From the NCBI GenBank assembly GCA_003427395.1, contig BFEA01000330.1:1208141-1272140 (forward strand): DNA of 64,000 nucleotides, given 5' to 3'. Position numbers and translations under genes: made by a program. The notes beneath the pieces were generated by a model. The model was not told where the DNA came from. It saw nothing but the letters and a program-made list of their open reading frames with translations, and searched no databases. Below are positions 21,707 to 31,930 of the stretch, piece by piece. The stretch comes from Chara braunii (taxonomy: Eukaryota > Streptophyta > Charophyceae > Charales > Characeae). Each line of letters starts with the position of its first letter. Within the stretch, counting starts at the first letter, position 1.

Positions 21707-21826
21707 CCAATTACACACCGCTCAAAACTCAATACTCGTGTACACAGACTACCCACCGCTTTCTCAGACCAGCAGCGCCAACACAGCAGAAGAGGCCTCG
21801 CTGCCAAAGACTCGTTAACCTCACCT

Positions 21827-21833
21827 CTTTATA
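21827..21833 (-). promoter_or_regulatory. TATA motif in the 5' LTR
   Basis: Same TATAAAG as at 2313-2319, conserved in position between the two LTRs. If real it would drive the genomic transcript of the element and the LTR reading frame. Confidence 0.4.
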
Positions 21834-22511
21834 GGCTTACCCCTCGCTATGACCCCGCGCTCTAAAAGAAGAGCTCAGCTCTCACATTAGTAGTTTTAAT
21901 AAACCGAAATATAACACAAAATAAAAACTGAATAATTCGGAAACCGGAAACTCAACATTCGAGATATGGTTCGAAATCACTATATTATTGTCAAGTGACT
22001 AATTATCACGACGTGGCCACAACCCAAAAACTGAAGTCCCATAACGGGATACTGACAAGGAATCCTTCCCTCAAAACGCGCCCGTTGGCCTATACCCGGC
22101 GGGTACCCGTGTCCGATGGCAAGGAGGGGGCTTATGACCCCCCACGGGGGGGTGATAGGCTCCCTACCAATGTGGCCGCGGGTCGCCCCTCTTTTGAGAC
22201 CTTGCAGCGCGGCACTCAGTCGAACCGGCTCGGAGCAAGCGATATATGAGGGGTCGGCCCACTTAGGCCGCACAACATAGCTCAAACCCGGATTTCCAAC
22301 CGTTGGCTTTCCTGCGAAATGACACGCTGAAAAGTAAACCGAATCTGACAGTCGAATGAAAAGAAAACTAAATAATGATATCAATAAACCATAATAATAA
22401 TAATAATAATAATTACAGAAAAAGAAAAGATGGCGTTTCAAAATTTCTTCGCGGAGCAGCCTCGCCCGAACAGCGATACGAGCCCATGCACAAATCTAAA
22501 GCCCGACTTCC

Positions 22512-22578
22512 AACATTTTCCCTTTTTCTTTCCTTTTCACACTTTTCCCTTTTTCTTTCTTTTTCACATTTTTCCCTT
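22512..22578. repeat. Pyrimidine-rich tandem repeat, second LTR copy
   Basis: Counterpart of the array at 2993-3062; same unit and copy number, with a few base changes. Confidence 0.75.
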
Positions 22579-23341
22579 TTCAGACACCACTGTATCTACC
22601 CCCTTGATACTGCTACTGGGGTCCTACAGCGTGGAGCTCAGTTGAGCAGGTCCAGTACAGACAACATACGAGGGGCCTAGCTAGTCTAAGCCATGAGGCC
22701 ACGGTTGCAATCCAAAACCTGGATCAACGGCCTTCCCTACGAAGCGACAGAACCTAAAAGGAGAAAGCCGAGTCTGAAAATCAATAAGTTAATAGTAATG
22801 ATTGCAATAATAATAATAATTATAAATAAAGAGAGAAGAAAAACTCAACGATACAGTGACCTGATATCGCTCAATTATCCCAAACTAAGGCAAGAGTCAT
22901 GATCTAAATGCAGTTCCAATGCTCAGTTTTCCTTTTCACCCCAGCACATTTTGTTTTCTTTTATCTCTTTATCAAGACCTGTCCCATGTACCTATCCCAT
23001 AACCTGGAAAGAGAGCGCTCGGCGCGCAGTTGATAAAGCAGTATCAATCCCTCCACTCTCGCGTCCCAGGGCGAACCCGGCGGCTACCACAGCCACAAGC
23101 CGGTTGTGCTCTACTGTACAGCAGGGCGCCGGGCCTGCGTGAACCAATGGAAGCCCTGGGGCGCACCCCTTTTGCCTAAGGCGAGCGCTAACAGGGTCGA
23201 CCCGTGCCGAAGCACAACCCCGATATCCCAGATCCGCAGTGAAGGTTCTGGAGCTTCCCTGACAAATCAATGACGTCAGGAGTTAACACCGAGTGAGGAC
23301 TTGGCACACAGAGGAGGGCCGGGACACCATGCCCTCCGACA

Positions 23342-24922
23342 CCGCCTCCGACCCCACTGCCTGCGTTGTTCTCGAAGTCCCTTGCCGAATAACGTTCTTC
23401 AGGGCAGCCATCACCGCCGGCCTCACTACTAACAGACTTCCCACCAGCCGCTCCTTGCCTCGGCAGTTGCACCCCGTCCGGACTGCTGGTGTTGGCGACG
23501 TTGGGAGGAAAAATTGTGTGGTTCCGCTGCACGCCTCCATGGATCTTGTTGTACAACACCTTGTCCATGCGGAACTTGAAGTTGTGCTCCTTTCTTTCTT
23601 CCTTTGACAGCCTGAAGGAATCTGCCTCGCCGCAGGCATTTTGAAACCTTTGTATCTTCTTGTAGTTTTGGAACAGATTGTCCCACTTCTTCATGCAGTC
23701 GTCGGCGTCTTTAGGCCTCCCCGCATTCGCCATTTGCTTCGCAATGTCGTCCCACTTCCACTCCTTCATCCGCATCCGCCCGTAATTGTGACCCAGCCCG
23801 CTTGCATCTCACTAGGAGCAGTTGGTCGTCCGTAGACCAGTACGTTGCATACTTCCCGCCGTCGTTACTTACGCCTCCTCTGCCGCCACGGCCAACGGAT
23901 CGTCCACGAACAGCACCTCTGCTGAGTCCTTTCCCCCTCCCAGTCCTCTTCCCCAAAGGCCGAATATGAATGTCGTCGTTGTCGTCCCCTGCTTCCCCGT
24001 CCCCCCTGAATCCTTTGTCAGGATCGTCACTGCCACCGGCATCGTCGTCGCCACCATCGTTGTGTGCCCTCATGTTGGACACTCCTCGTGTGATGTTCTC
24101 CACAGTGGGTCCTGGACGCACCGGTGCTCTGCAAGCAGGCTCGTCCCTCAGGTCGGGTTGGGCCGGCGTTCTGCGGTTGGACATCGATGAGCGTCCACCA
24201 TCAATGCGCAGGGACCCTGCTGCGACTCCACTGCGTGCGGGGCAGCTGCTTGTCATTCGTTCGTCGGACGGCGCAATCGATCCATGTTGCCAGGCTGGTG
24301 GCGACGGCCCGACACCTGCAGTGACGAACGCACCGCCACAAAGTGTGGACTGCTCGGTATGTTGACTCCCAGGACGTTCAAGGCCACATGGCCAAGGATC
24401 AGCGTCGATGATGAACGTACGGGTCACCTTCCTCGCGCTGCAGGAAGACAACTCGAACCTCAGATCAAGTCCTCCGTCGTCGTTATCTCCCAAGCCTTAC
24501 CTTAGGAGGGAGGTGAACTCGCCGCCTTCGTTGCTAGCCGACCCGCGCGCTCGCATCATCTGCGACAACATCTGCGTCGACCCGCTACCGAGAGGCAATG
24601 TTGCAAGTTCTTCCGTCTTCGCCTCCTCGTTCGACGGGGGCAGTGGCGTCTCCCACGACTCTAGATTGGTGTACAAGGACGGTTTGTACCACCGTCGAAG
24701 CACCTCCGTCGCAGGTCCTCTTCCGCCCTGAACTGCACCCAGTTCTGCGCGTGCCTGCATGCTCGCCATCGGACGTTCCTCTGCCGGCCGTTTCATTGAC
24801 GCCCTCCACTTGCGACGTTGCTTCCAGGGCTGGCACAACAAACACACGTGGAGGAAGACGACAAATAGGAAGACGACGACAACAAGTACCAACAGAGGCA
24901 ATCTTCTTTGCACGTTTGCCAT
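23342..24922 (-). pseudogene. Trihelix/Myb-SANT-like DNA-binding gene, truncated by the retrotransposon
   Basis: Read from an ATG at 24922: a Leu/Val-rich N-terminal stretch, a Gly/Ser-rich region to 24500, then an in-frame TAA (24497-24499) after FTSLLR. The same frame continues GLGDNDDGGLDLRF, a Gly/Asp-rich and RG-rich linker, and the start of a trihelix domain (YWSTDDQLLLVRCKR). After a small deletion and frame change near 23800 the domain continues: RMKEWKWDDIAKQM, DDCMKKWDNLFQNYKKI and NHTIFPPNVA. The three spaced Trp and basic helices are typical of trihelix proteins and of the Myb-like partners of Harbinger transposons. The frame is cut at 23341 by the LTR and ends in LTR-derived residues. 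The TAA lies in AAG|GTAAGG, a good splice donor, so an intron is an alternative to a nonsense mutation. Confidence 0.75.
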
Positions 24923-25433
24923 CAATTTCAAATCGGGAGGCACCCTTCCAAGCGACTACTACAGAAGTGTCTTCCGACATGCTGGTGGATAGGGTCGGTG
25001 GACCTTCACATGCTGACAACCACCAAGAAGACGACAAAGGCGGACCCCTGTCAATTCAAAAATCAACCGTTGGCGCCCGCTCACTGCCCAAAGTGCCTCG
25101 GTATGTCTTCCTGAGCACGTGGTCGTCCTCCTCCGCTTCCCACAATTGAGCCAACGGTCCACTGGGGACGCCCGCCCGCCCCTGCTCGGCCCCCCACGCT
25201 CCAACCCGCCCGCCAACGGCTACCGTTTGTGGCCATTGCCCGCGTCGGCCCTCAGAAAACCTCCGATGTCCGACCACTGACCCAACGGATCGCTTCTGCA
25301 CCAGCAACTCCGTGTCGACGGTGCCATGCGCGCGACATAACCAGTCTGTGAAACGTGGGAATCCTAAATTTTTTAGTAGGTCGGGGGCTAATGGAAAATT
25401 TAGGACGATTTTGCCCGTGGAATCCTAAATCCT

Positions 25434-25449
25434 TTAGGACTCGTCCTAA
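25434..25449. repeat. Perfect palindrome TTAGGAC-TC-GTCCTAA
   Basis: Seven-base arms and a two-base centre. Related pieces (GGAATCCTAAAT at about 25350 and 25420, TTTAGGACG at about 25399) surround it, so this is a small cluster of the same motif in both orientations, upstream of the trihelix gene. Confidence 0.7.
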
Positions 25450-26674
25450 CACCGTCTTCACATTTTCGATCTCAAAATTGGATTTAAGATTGCTTGCAAC
25501 CAAGACGCAATCCAAAAAACAGCCACTTTTAGAAGTGTCTAACGAGACCCTTATACATAATTTGACTTTGTAAAGTCAAAAGTCGTTCTGTGATTCCGTA
25601 TCTAACAGAGTATAAAATTTCAAAAGGCACTTTCTCTATAGAGAGTGCTGCTAAATGTTTTCTAATTTCAAGGTGTTATATTATATTTGGTAGGAAAAAC
25701 TTTGGCAATCCATCCTGTACACGGGAGATGCTGCCAAAATGTTCTCTAATTTTTTCATACCATTTAGAGATAGATTTAGAATTAGTTTTGTGAGAAGTTG
25801 GAATGAGATATGGTATTAGGGTTCATTATCCATACATTTAAAATTAGTTTTTGCAACCGATCTCGATTATGTTACAGATCCTTTTTGGTTACTTTGATTC
25901 AAGATCTGATTAGTTTCAGTCTGATCCTAAGAGGATCGTCTTCTGTTATGTTTTGATAATATATTAGTTTCCAATTCAACTTCGAACACATTCTCACGAC
26001 TCAAACTAAGGCCTTAGCCCCTGTGGGTTAATTTCAAGTTGTTTCTTGGAGTTTATGTCCGGAATTTTATTAAATGCTTATTTAAAAATAATTGAGTGTT
26101 TTTTTGGAAGGTTGGACAAAGATCGAGGCTAATGTGAATAAGGCAAGGAGTGTAAGTGCAGAGAGTGATTGAAGTTGACCATGTGTAATGCGTGGTCTGT
26201 CGATGTTGAATTTGTGTGTGATTGCATGTATGTTTTGTAAATCGAAGTCGGGATTGAACTTGTCTGCGATCATCTCTATATTTGGAAGAAATTCACACTG
26301 TTATTGTAAGAGGGATCGGCTTATGTCCTACAACCCCGTTATATTTAGATTTTGTGTATTCACGCGCTCTATCTTGACAACGAGTAAAGATTGGGCAAAT
26401 TTGTATTGAGAGAAAGGAGAGATTTTTTTTTTTTTTTTTAGGTTTTTATAGTTGGACGTTGAGGTCCATGGCGACTGTCTAAGTCAAACTGCTTGGCATG
26501 TCTAAAAGTCTCCGAAGATGGAGCCCGTCCTATAGATCAGGGGCGTCACGCCCGTCATAAAGAACCGAAGCTCGTCCACCACTCACCCGTGCAGGGTGCA
26601 GAAGAGGGTAGATCTTACAACCGCACTTGTGATTGTCTAGCGTCTACAAATTAACCCCTTAAGACCCATGTCAG

Positions 26675-26692
26675 TCGACACTGGAGTGTCGA
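26675..26692. repeat. Perfect palindrome TCGACACT-GG-AGTGTCGA
   Basis: Eight-base arms around GG, isolated in non-coding DNA. It could be an operator-like site or a remnant transposon end; nothing nearby decides. Confidence 0.6.
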
Positions 26693-26949
26693 ACGCGATT
26701 TTTAAAAGCCAATAAGGACAACGTGATCATTGGTACCACATAGTACTCCACGATTGCGAGCGCTTGTGTACTCATACATTGCTAGCCGATATGATGAAGC
26801 CCATGTTGCCACGACTTTTATTCATAGTCTCGCGCACGACAACCACACAATGTTATTGTCAAAAGGTTATGAGTCGGATGTGAAAAAAGGACGAGATGTG
26901 ATTCATGAGTGAAACTGAATTTATCTTTGTAAAGTGTATCGCGTTGTTA

Positions 26950-27240
26950 GGTGGACGGTCCTAGTTCACCGACGTAGAGCCGCGCTTGGGAAGATCGACC
27001 CTCAGAGCGTCGGTTCCCGTACGGATCGGATTACAACGTTCGACCGTGCATGCCCCCTATGCTACAGCAAACGAGAAACACCCTCGGTCGGGCCACCTCT
27101 GTGATTGCACTCGAGCAACTTTCGCTCGTGATTCGATAGTTGGTGGGGATACGTTTGTCAGGAAATTACAGAGTTTACCAAGGGTGGTGACAAACCCTTG
27201 GGCAGAGCTCAGTTATTCCTCGCTCGACCTATATCCTGTC
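26950..27240 (-). repeat. Dispersed repeat family 1, copy a (inverted)
   Basis: Contains GTCCTAGTTCACCGACGTA, CATGC...GCTACAGC, CACCTCTGTGATTGCA, GGGGATACGTTTG and AGGGTGGTGACAAACCCT in order. The same landmarks appear in reverse complement at 27456-27780, only 220 bp away, so copies a and b form a long inverted repeat. Another copy in this orientation is at 41690-42080. Confidence 0.7.
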
Positions 27241-27455
27241 GTAGCGGTTCGCGAGAGGTACAACTAGCGCATTCGACCGGAGCGGTCAAAGCTCCCTTGC
27301 GAAAAATTCTTGCAAAATTTTGCGTGGCGTTGTCGGGAAGATCCCCATGTGAGACCGACAAGCTCGATAACCTAAGGACCCTACGAACCGCCGAGATAGA
27401 CGCAGTTGTGATATCATCTCGTCGCTCTAGCCACGTGCATCAATCATACCTCTTG

Positions 27456-27926
27456 TGTTGCCCTGCGATATGACAAGTTCTCTCGAGACACGACTTACCT
27501 TCCCGAAGGGTTGTCACCACTCTTAGGGAGGTATCCCTATCGAGCTATTGACCCACATGTGAAATCTTTTATATACAATCGCAGAGGTAGATGAGTCAAG
27601 GGCGTTTTGTCGTTTCTCTGCAGTATACGCGTGTGTGGTTAGAACATCATCGTAACCTCATCTGCTCCCTAGGGTGTTGATCTCTCACTTATGAAGCGTA
27701 CGTCAGTTATCTAGGACGATTTCTACCAAGCATGAAATTCGTAGGGAATCCTAGTCCCTTATACATAATCCAGAAGAGAATTACCGCAATAACTTCACAA
27801 CTCGAAGAGAGATCGATTGTAGAAAAATATATATATATATATGTCTATGAGGAGAGATAATCTTATAACTATTGCGCGTATATGCCACTGGCAAAACAAA
27901 TATCGTCGGGTGTCGTGCAATAAAAA

Positions 27927-27931
<5 letters not shown>
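27456..27931 (+). repeat. Dispersed repeat family 1, copy b
   Basis: Shares AGGGTTGT(C/T)ACC, TATCCCTA(T/C)C, TTGACCCACATG, TATATGCAATCGCAGAGG-like sequence, CCCTAGGGTGTTGAT and CACAATAACTT(C/T)ACAACTCG with 31425-31930. It ends in a TA microsatellite. Its last 155 bp (27778-27931) are repeated at 28037-28186. Confidence 0.75.

Positions 27932-28022
<91 letters not shown>
27930..28022. repeat. (TA)n microsatellite
   Basis: About 46 TA units with one C interruption. A smaller TA tract is at 27824-27841, others are at 28200-28247 and 29096-29110. Confidence 0.98.
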
Positions 28023-28024
<2 letters not shown>

Positions 28025-28036
28025 TCACATAGAAAA

Positions 28037-28186
28037 GAATTACCACAATAACTTCACAACTCGAAGAGAGATCGATTGTAGTAAAAAAATATACATATGT
28101 CTACGAGGAGAGATAATCTTATAACTATTGCGCGTATATGCCACTAGCAAAACAAATATCGTCGGGAGTCGTGCAATCAAAAAATA
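28037..28186 (+). repeat. Second copy of the family 1 tail
   Basis: Nearly identical to 27778-27931: GAATTACC(G/A)CAATAACTTCAC, the GAGAGATCGATTGTAG block and ATCGTCGGG(T/A)GTCGTGCAAT, then TA-rich DNA again. Likely a tandem duplication of repeat tail plus microsatellite. Confidence 0.85.
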
Positions 28187-28197
28187 ATATACATATG

Positions 28198-28228
<31 letters not shown>

Positions 28229-28355
28229 CTCGTATATATATATATGTATACACAGGGTAACCGGCGTTTAGGTTGGGCCGAACGCCCGAACCAGAACGCC
28301 CGAACGTATTGGACCCCTTGGGGATCCGTTCAGCCGTTCGAGTCGAACGCGGACC

Positions 28356-28412
<57 letters not shown>

Positions 28413-28415
28413 ATG

Positions 28416-28460
<45 letters not shown>

Positions 28461-28629
28461 ATAAAACAAATATGAAAAAAACAAATATTATGGAGAAAAA
28501 TAGATTAAACAATATTTGCCTCAGCGTTACATCCCAATTCCTTACCAAATTTGAAATAAAAATAAAATATGGAAAACAAATACTAATAATAAAATTAAAT
28601 AAAAATAAAAAGATAATTAAATTTAGTGA

Positions 28630-28985
28630 GTGCGCGAGCATGTTTTCGACACCGCCATCTTTGGCGATTTTTCATTTTGTTTTGGCATATCTAAATGCCC
28701 AGAAACTTTACAGATGAGTACTTCACATAATACAAACCCACTAAAAAAGTTTCAAAAAATAATAAAATTGTTTAGACCCCGAACTAAAGTGAAAACAAAA
28801 AGTAAAAAGTGAAAAAACACGTGAGCGAGCTCGTTTTGACACATCCATATTTGGCGATTTTTAATTCTTATTTGGCTCAGCCAAATGACTTGAAACTTTA
28901 CAGGCATGTGCCTCATGTCATAGAGAACTCACAAAAACAAATTCAGAAAAAAATTATTATTTTTAGGCCCCAAAATAATTTTTGG
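28630..28985. repeat. 190-bp tandem direct repeat
   Basis: Two units aligned on GCGAGC(A/T)(T/C)GTTTT(C)GACAC, TTTGGCGATTTTT and GAAACTTTACAG, offset 190 bp, clearly diverged. Both are within the hAT-like element. Confidence 0.75.
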
Positions 28986-29033
28986 CGGAGGCCAAACGCC
29001 GTCGGGTTTGGACACCTTACGGGACCCCGAACG

Positions 29034-29077
29034 CCCGTACGTACGGAGGTCTGCCCGGGGACCTCCGTACGTACGGG
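29034..29077. repeat. Hairpin with 17-bp perfect arms
   Basis: CCCGTACGTACGGAGGT, a 10-base loop, then its exact reverse complement. It lies near the right end of the hAT-like element. Confidence 0.95.
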
Positions 29078-29091
29078 CTGGTGCCCCTGTG

Positions 29092-29760
29092 TAATATATA
29101 TATATATATATCAGATCCAACCGCACGAAACTAACCCAAATCATACCCCGCATTTTCAGGCTTCGTATTTTTGCACCTTATCACTTTAAAATATCTGCAT
29201 TCCGAATCACAGAGAACCACAAACATTGTGTTACTGTGCTTGTTGATTATAATAGACTCCGAACGACACAGGAATGACCATCGCAATAGCATTGCATGCT
29301 CTATTCGTGGCATGATGAGAGGTACGAGCAAATTTTTACCTTTCCAACCTGAATCACTATATCACTTATTGTCCCACCGAAAGAAGTTGCATCACTCGCG
29401 CCTATGAGAAATCAACTGTTGACGCGGTCAATCTTTATATCAGTCGGAATCGTTTCATTTTTCCTCATAGTTTTTATTTATGCCCCTTCATCGACAAGGG
29501 TAAAATATTCATCACAGTCAACTCGGACATTGAGAAACCATGTGGCTACATCATGATAGTGCCAGTCCATCTATGTCCCTGCGGCATCTCGGTTAGATTT
29601 TGGGGGAATTACCTCCCCAAACTCAATCATCATATTTTTTTTTCCACATAAGACGTTGCTTAAGCTCTTCGCGGATTTTTCATAACACATTCCTTCAGAG
29701 TGACTAAGTCATGCCGTCTTTCCAACATCTGATGCACCAATCGCTCAAAATTGACTCATT
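29092..29760. other. No gene seen
   Basis: Moderately AT-rich DNA with only chance-length frames. It may be the decayed downstream part of the gag-like pseudogene that follows on the minus strand. Confidence 0.5.
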
Positions 29761-29761
29761 T

Positions 29762-31060
29762 TCAACAAAGATCGTATATATATTCTTCTTTTGTCGAGGT
29801 TCCTCCTCCTCGGCATCGGTTTTTCTTTCTTTGGATCTTGCTCCAAAGCTCGTTGCCTTGCTTGACGCTCATCTTCCGTGCGCAACCTTTCATCCTCCTC
29901 CGTGTTTTTTTCATCCATTTAGATAAATCCTCTTCTCGAGGTTCCTTCGAACTCTCATCAGGAGTACGCCGCACCTGCAATGACTTCCTTGCCTTTCGAG
30001 TTTGCAACATTACGACCAATATTCCTCGCTTAAGCACGGGACGACACATAAGTGCGTCAGCCATTGACCAAGCGTCTGACGATAAACAGGGTCCTGTCGT
30101 TGTGCCAGTTGGGGGCTCAACTGACCCTCCATTGCTTCAACCACCAAATAAAAAGACGTTACTGAGTCACTCAATCGGTCCCTAAGGAAACCTTGAATGA
30201 GTAGCGCTACTGATTCAAGGCTTTGCGCTCCGCCTTGGAGATTTTTGGAGGAGGTTCCTCACCCTCTTCACTCTCGCTCTCACTTCTTCTTTCCTCAAGG
30301 ACCAACTCTTTTTCTTTTCTTTTGCCCCCTTTTGCCATGACCATCGTTACTTGGCGCTTCAATCATTCGTCCCTCCTGTCCACCATCATTTCCCTCATAT
30401 CTGTAAGGGTTCAATAAACCTCTCTGTCCTTGTCTATACTCAGCTTCAATCTCTCCCGATTTTCCTTTCGCTTCTTCAACGATCGGTATAGTTTTTTATC
30501 GCAGTTGTCGGTCTGCGGATTCCTTTATTTTCAGCTAATCATTTGTTCCCTTTATGCTTTTTCTCAACTTTCCCTTCCACTTCGAGAAAAATAAGGCATC
30601 TATCCCTATCTAGATGATCCGGAATTAGCCTCGCGACCCACTTGAATTATGTCAAAATTTGTTTTGTTGTCTCGAGACCCCGACGGCTAACCTTCGGAAG
30701 GTCAGTCAGATCTAACAATTGAATCCCCAACTGATATTTCTTCAATAGCTTCTCCTTGAAGTCCACGCAATCTCATGATGACCTTACGAACTTCATTATC
30801 TCATATTTGTATCCCACCTTATAATATTTTTCACCAACGGCAACATCTTCGCGTCGATTCACTTGCAATAGTTTCCCAACTGTTCAAACTTATTGGTCCA
30901 CCATGAGACATTAGTGTCATCAAATAGGGGAACCTTAATCTTAGGTCTTTGTTTTTTCTGGACACTCGATTACCTGATCGCCCTTGCAAGCTCCTGGATA
31001 TCATTTCGTCTCTCATCCTGGTTGTTGGTTTGGCCAGGAGTCGGATGAGCATCTCCTCCA
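29762..31060 (-). pseudogene. Degenerate Gag of a second LTR retrotransposon
   Basis: Several minus-strand pieces in changing frames fit a Gag. Around 30945-30860: PKIKVPLFDDTNVSWWTNK, the classical start of a Gag core. Around 30770-30540: DFKEKLLKKYQLGIQLLDL, then LIPDHLDRDRCLIFLEVEG and a Lys-rich end. From an ATG at 30338: MAKGGKRKEKE, a Ser/Glu-rich acidic part and PPPKISKAERKALN before a TAG (30207-30209). Around 29960-29762: a basic region with KWMKKTRRRMKGCARKMSV. No zinc knuckle, protease or RT follows. Many stops and frame changes show a very old copy. The lineage differs from the giant element, whose Gag reads differently at the same landmarks. Confidence 0.65.
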
Positions 31061-31424
31061 CTCATCTTGAGTACCACAATACCATAACAACACATGCTCA
31101 CATATCAGGGAAATTCCTTTCAGAATTTGAGAGGGCAAAACAACATTCTTCCCAATTTTTCTTGTTTTCCCTTTATCGTCATGTTCAAATAATTATTAAC
31201 CTTTTATGTAAAACCAAACAAAAGGGGCAACTTTGTTTTCACAATAACCAATTATTTGTGTGTCGTTCCACCAGGGATATCAAGCGCATCGGCTTGCGTC
31301 TTTTCTCAAAGGTGAGAGCCCCCCGACCACATCACGCAGGAGATAAAGGAAAACAAGAGACAACTTGGTGACAACCCCGTGAATGACCGAGACGGACGTG
31401 GTTGCGTTATCATCCCGCCACGAT

Positions 31425-31930
31425 CCCCTGCGTCATGACAGGTTCATTAATGGCACAACCGACCTTCCCTAAAGGGTTGTTACCTCTCTTAGGGGTGTAT
31501 CCCTACCAAGTTGTTGACCCACATGCGAAAGTTTTTATATGCAATCGCAGAGGTAGATTGGCCAATGATGTTTGCTCATTTTGTTGCAGTATAGCCATGT
31601 TTGGTTAGAACGATATCTGAACTTCAACGTCGCTCATTCCCTAGGGTGTTGATTTCCTGGGCACAAAGTGTACGTCGGTCGACTAAGACGGTCTCAACCA
31701 AGCGTGAAACCCTTAGGGAATCTTAGTCACTTAGACATAATTCATAAGAAACGACCACAATAACTTTACAACTCGACGATGAATCGGTTGTAGTCGATAG
31801 AAAAAATAATAATAAGTTTATAGAGAGAGATAATATCATAAATATCAAGAGACGTTCAAACCAGCGGCAAAATAGATATCATCGAAAATCTTGCAACCAA
31901 AATAAATATACACACACAGACACATATATA
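31425..31930 (+). repeat. Dispersed repeat family 1, copy c
   Basis: Follows the same order of landmarks as copy b (27456-27931), including TTGACCCACATG, GCAATCGCAGAGGTAG, CCCTAGGGTGTTGAT and CAATAACTTTACAACTCG, and ends in CA/TA-rich microsatellite DNA. Confidence 0.75.

Larger units (their letters stand above)
1..23341 (-). mobile_element. Giant Ty3/Gypsy-type LTR retrotransposon, degenerate, 3' LTR truncated by window edge
   Basis: A block of 3.8 kb at 1-3818 recurs in the same orientation at 19513-23341, and a gag-pol region in Ty3/Gypsy order (gag, protease, RT, RNase H, integrase) lies between them on the minus strand. The primer binding site is at 15460-15443. The base before it ends an LTR with CA, and the far LTR edge (23341, and 3818 in the other copy) begins TGTCGG on the minus strand. 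LTR ends are therefore TGTCG...CGACA. This gives a 5' LTR of about 7.9 kb, an internal region of 11,646 bp and a full element near 27 kb, very large for the class. In the first 300 aligned LTR bases I count 18 differences, so insertion is not recent. All coding parts carry stops or frameshifts. The low-coordinate end of the 3' LTR is not in the window. Confidence 0.75.
15465..23341 (-). repeat. 5' LTR of the giant element (includes 690-N gap)
   Basis: The minus strand starts TGTCGG at 23341 and ends GCGACA at 15465, four bases before the primer binding site. The outer half (19513-23341) is duplicated at 1-3818; the inner half (15465-18822) has no second copy in the window because the 3' LTR is cut off. 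About 7.9 kb is exceptional for an LTR. It holds a TATA motif, one open reading frame conserved in both copies, a second broken coding module (15943-16613) and two short tandem arrays. The alternative is that 15465-18822 belongs to something else and the true LTR is shorter; the primer site and the matching TGTCG/CGACA ends argue against this. Confidence 0.65.
24923..26940. other. Upstream flank and intergenic DNA
   Basis: The GC-rich part to about 25340 could be the promoter or 5' end of the trihelix gene. From 25340 to 26940 the DNA is AT-richer, with only chance-length frames on both strands. It holds a TTAGGAC palindrome (25434-25449), a second small palindrome (26675-26692) and a T13-14 tract near 26426. 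Confidence 0.5.
28251..29091. mobile_element. Non-autonomous DNA transposon, hAT-like ends
   Basis: The left end reads CACAGGGTAACCGGC and the right end, in reverse complement, CACAGGGGCACCAGC. The terminal CAGGG...CCCTG resembles hAT ends. It sits inside TA-rich DNA, so a target duplication cannot be read clearly. Inside are GAACGCCCGAAC repeats, two poly-A runs (28357-28457), a 190-bp direct repeat (TTTGGCGATTTTT at 28660 and 28850) and a strong hairpin at 29034-29077. There is no transposase frame. Confidence 0.45.

Noticed and set aside
23293-24731. Several long plus-strand frames opposite the trihelix gene
   Set aside because: They are shadows of the GC-rich minus-strand coding sequence; the minus-strand frame alone shows a recognisable domain.
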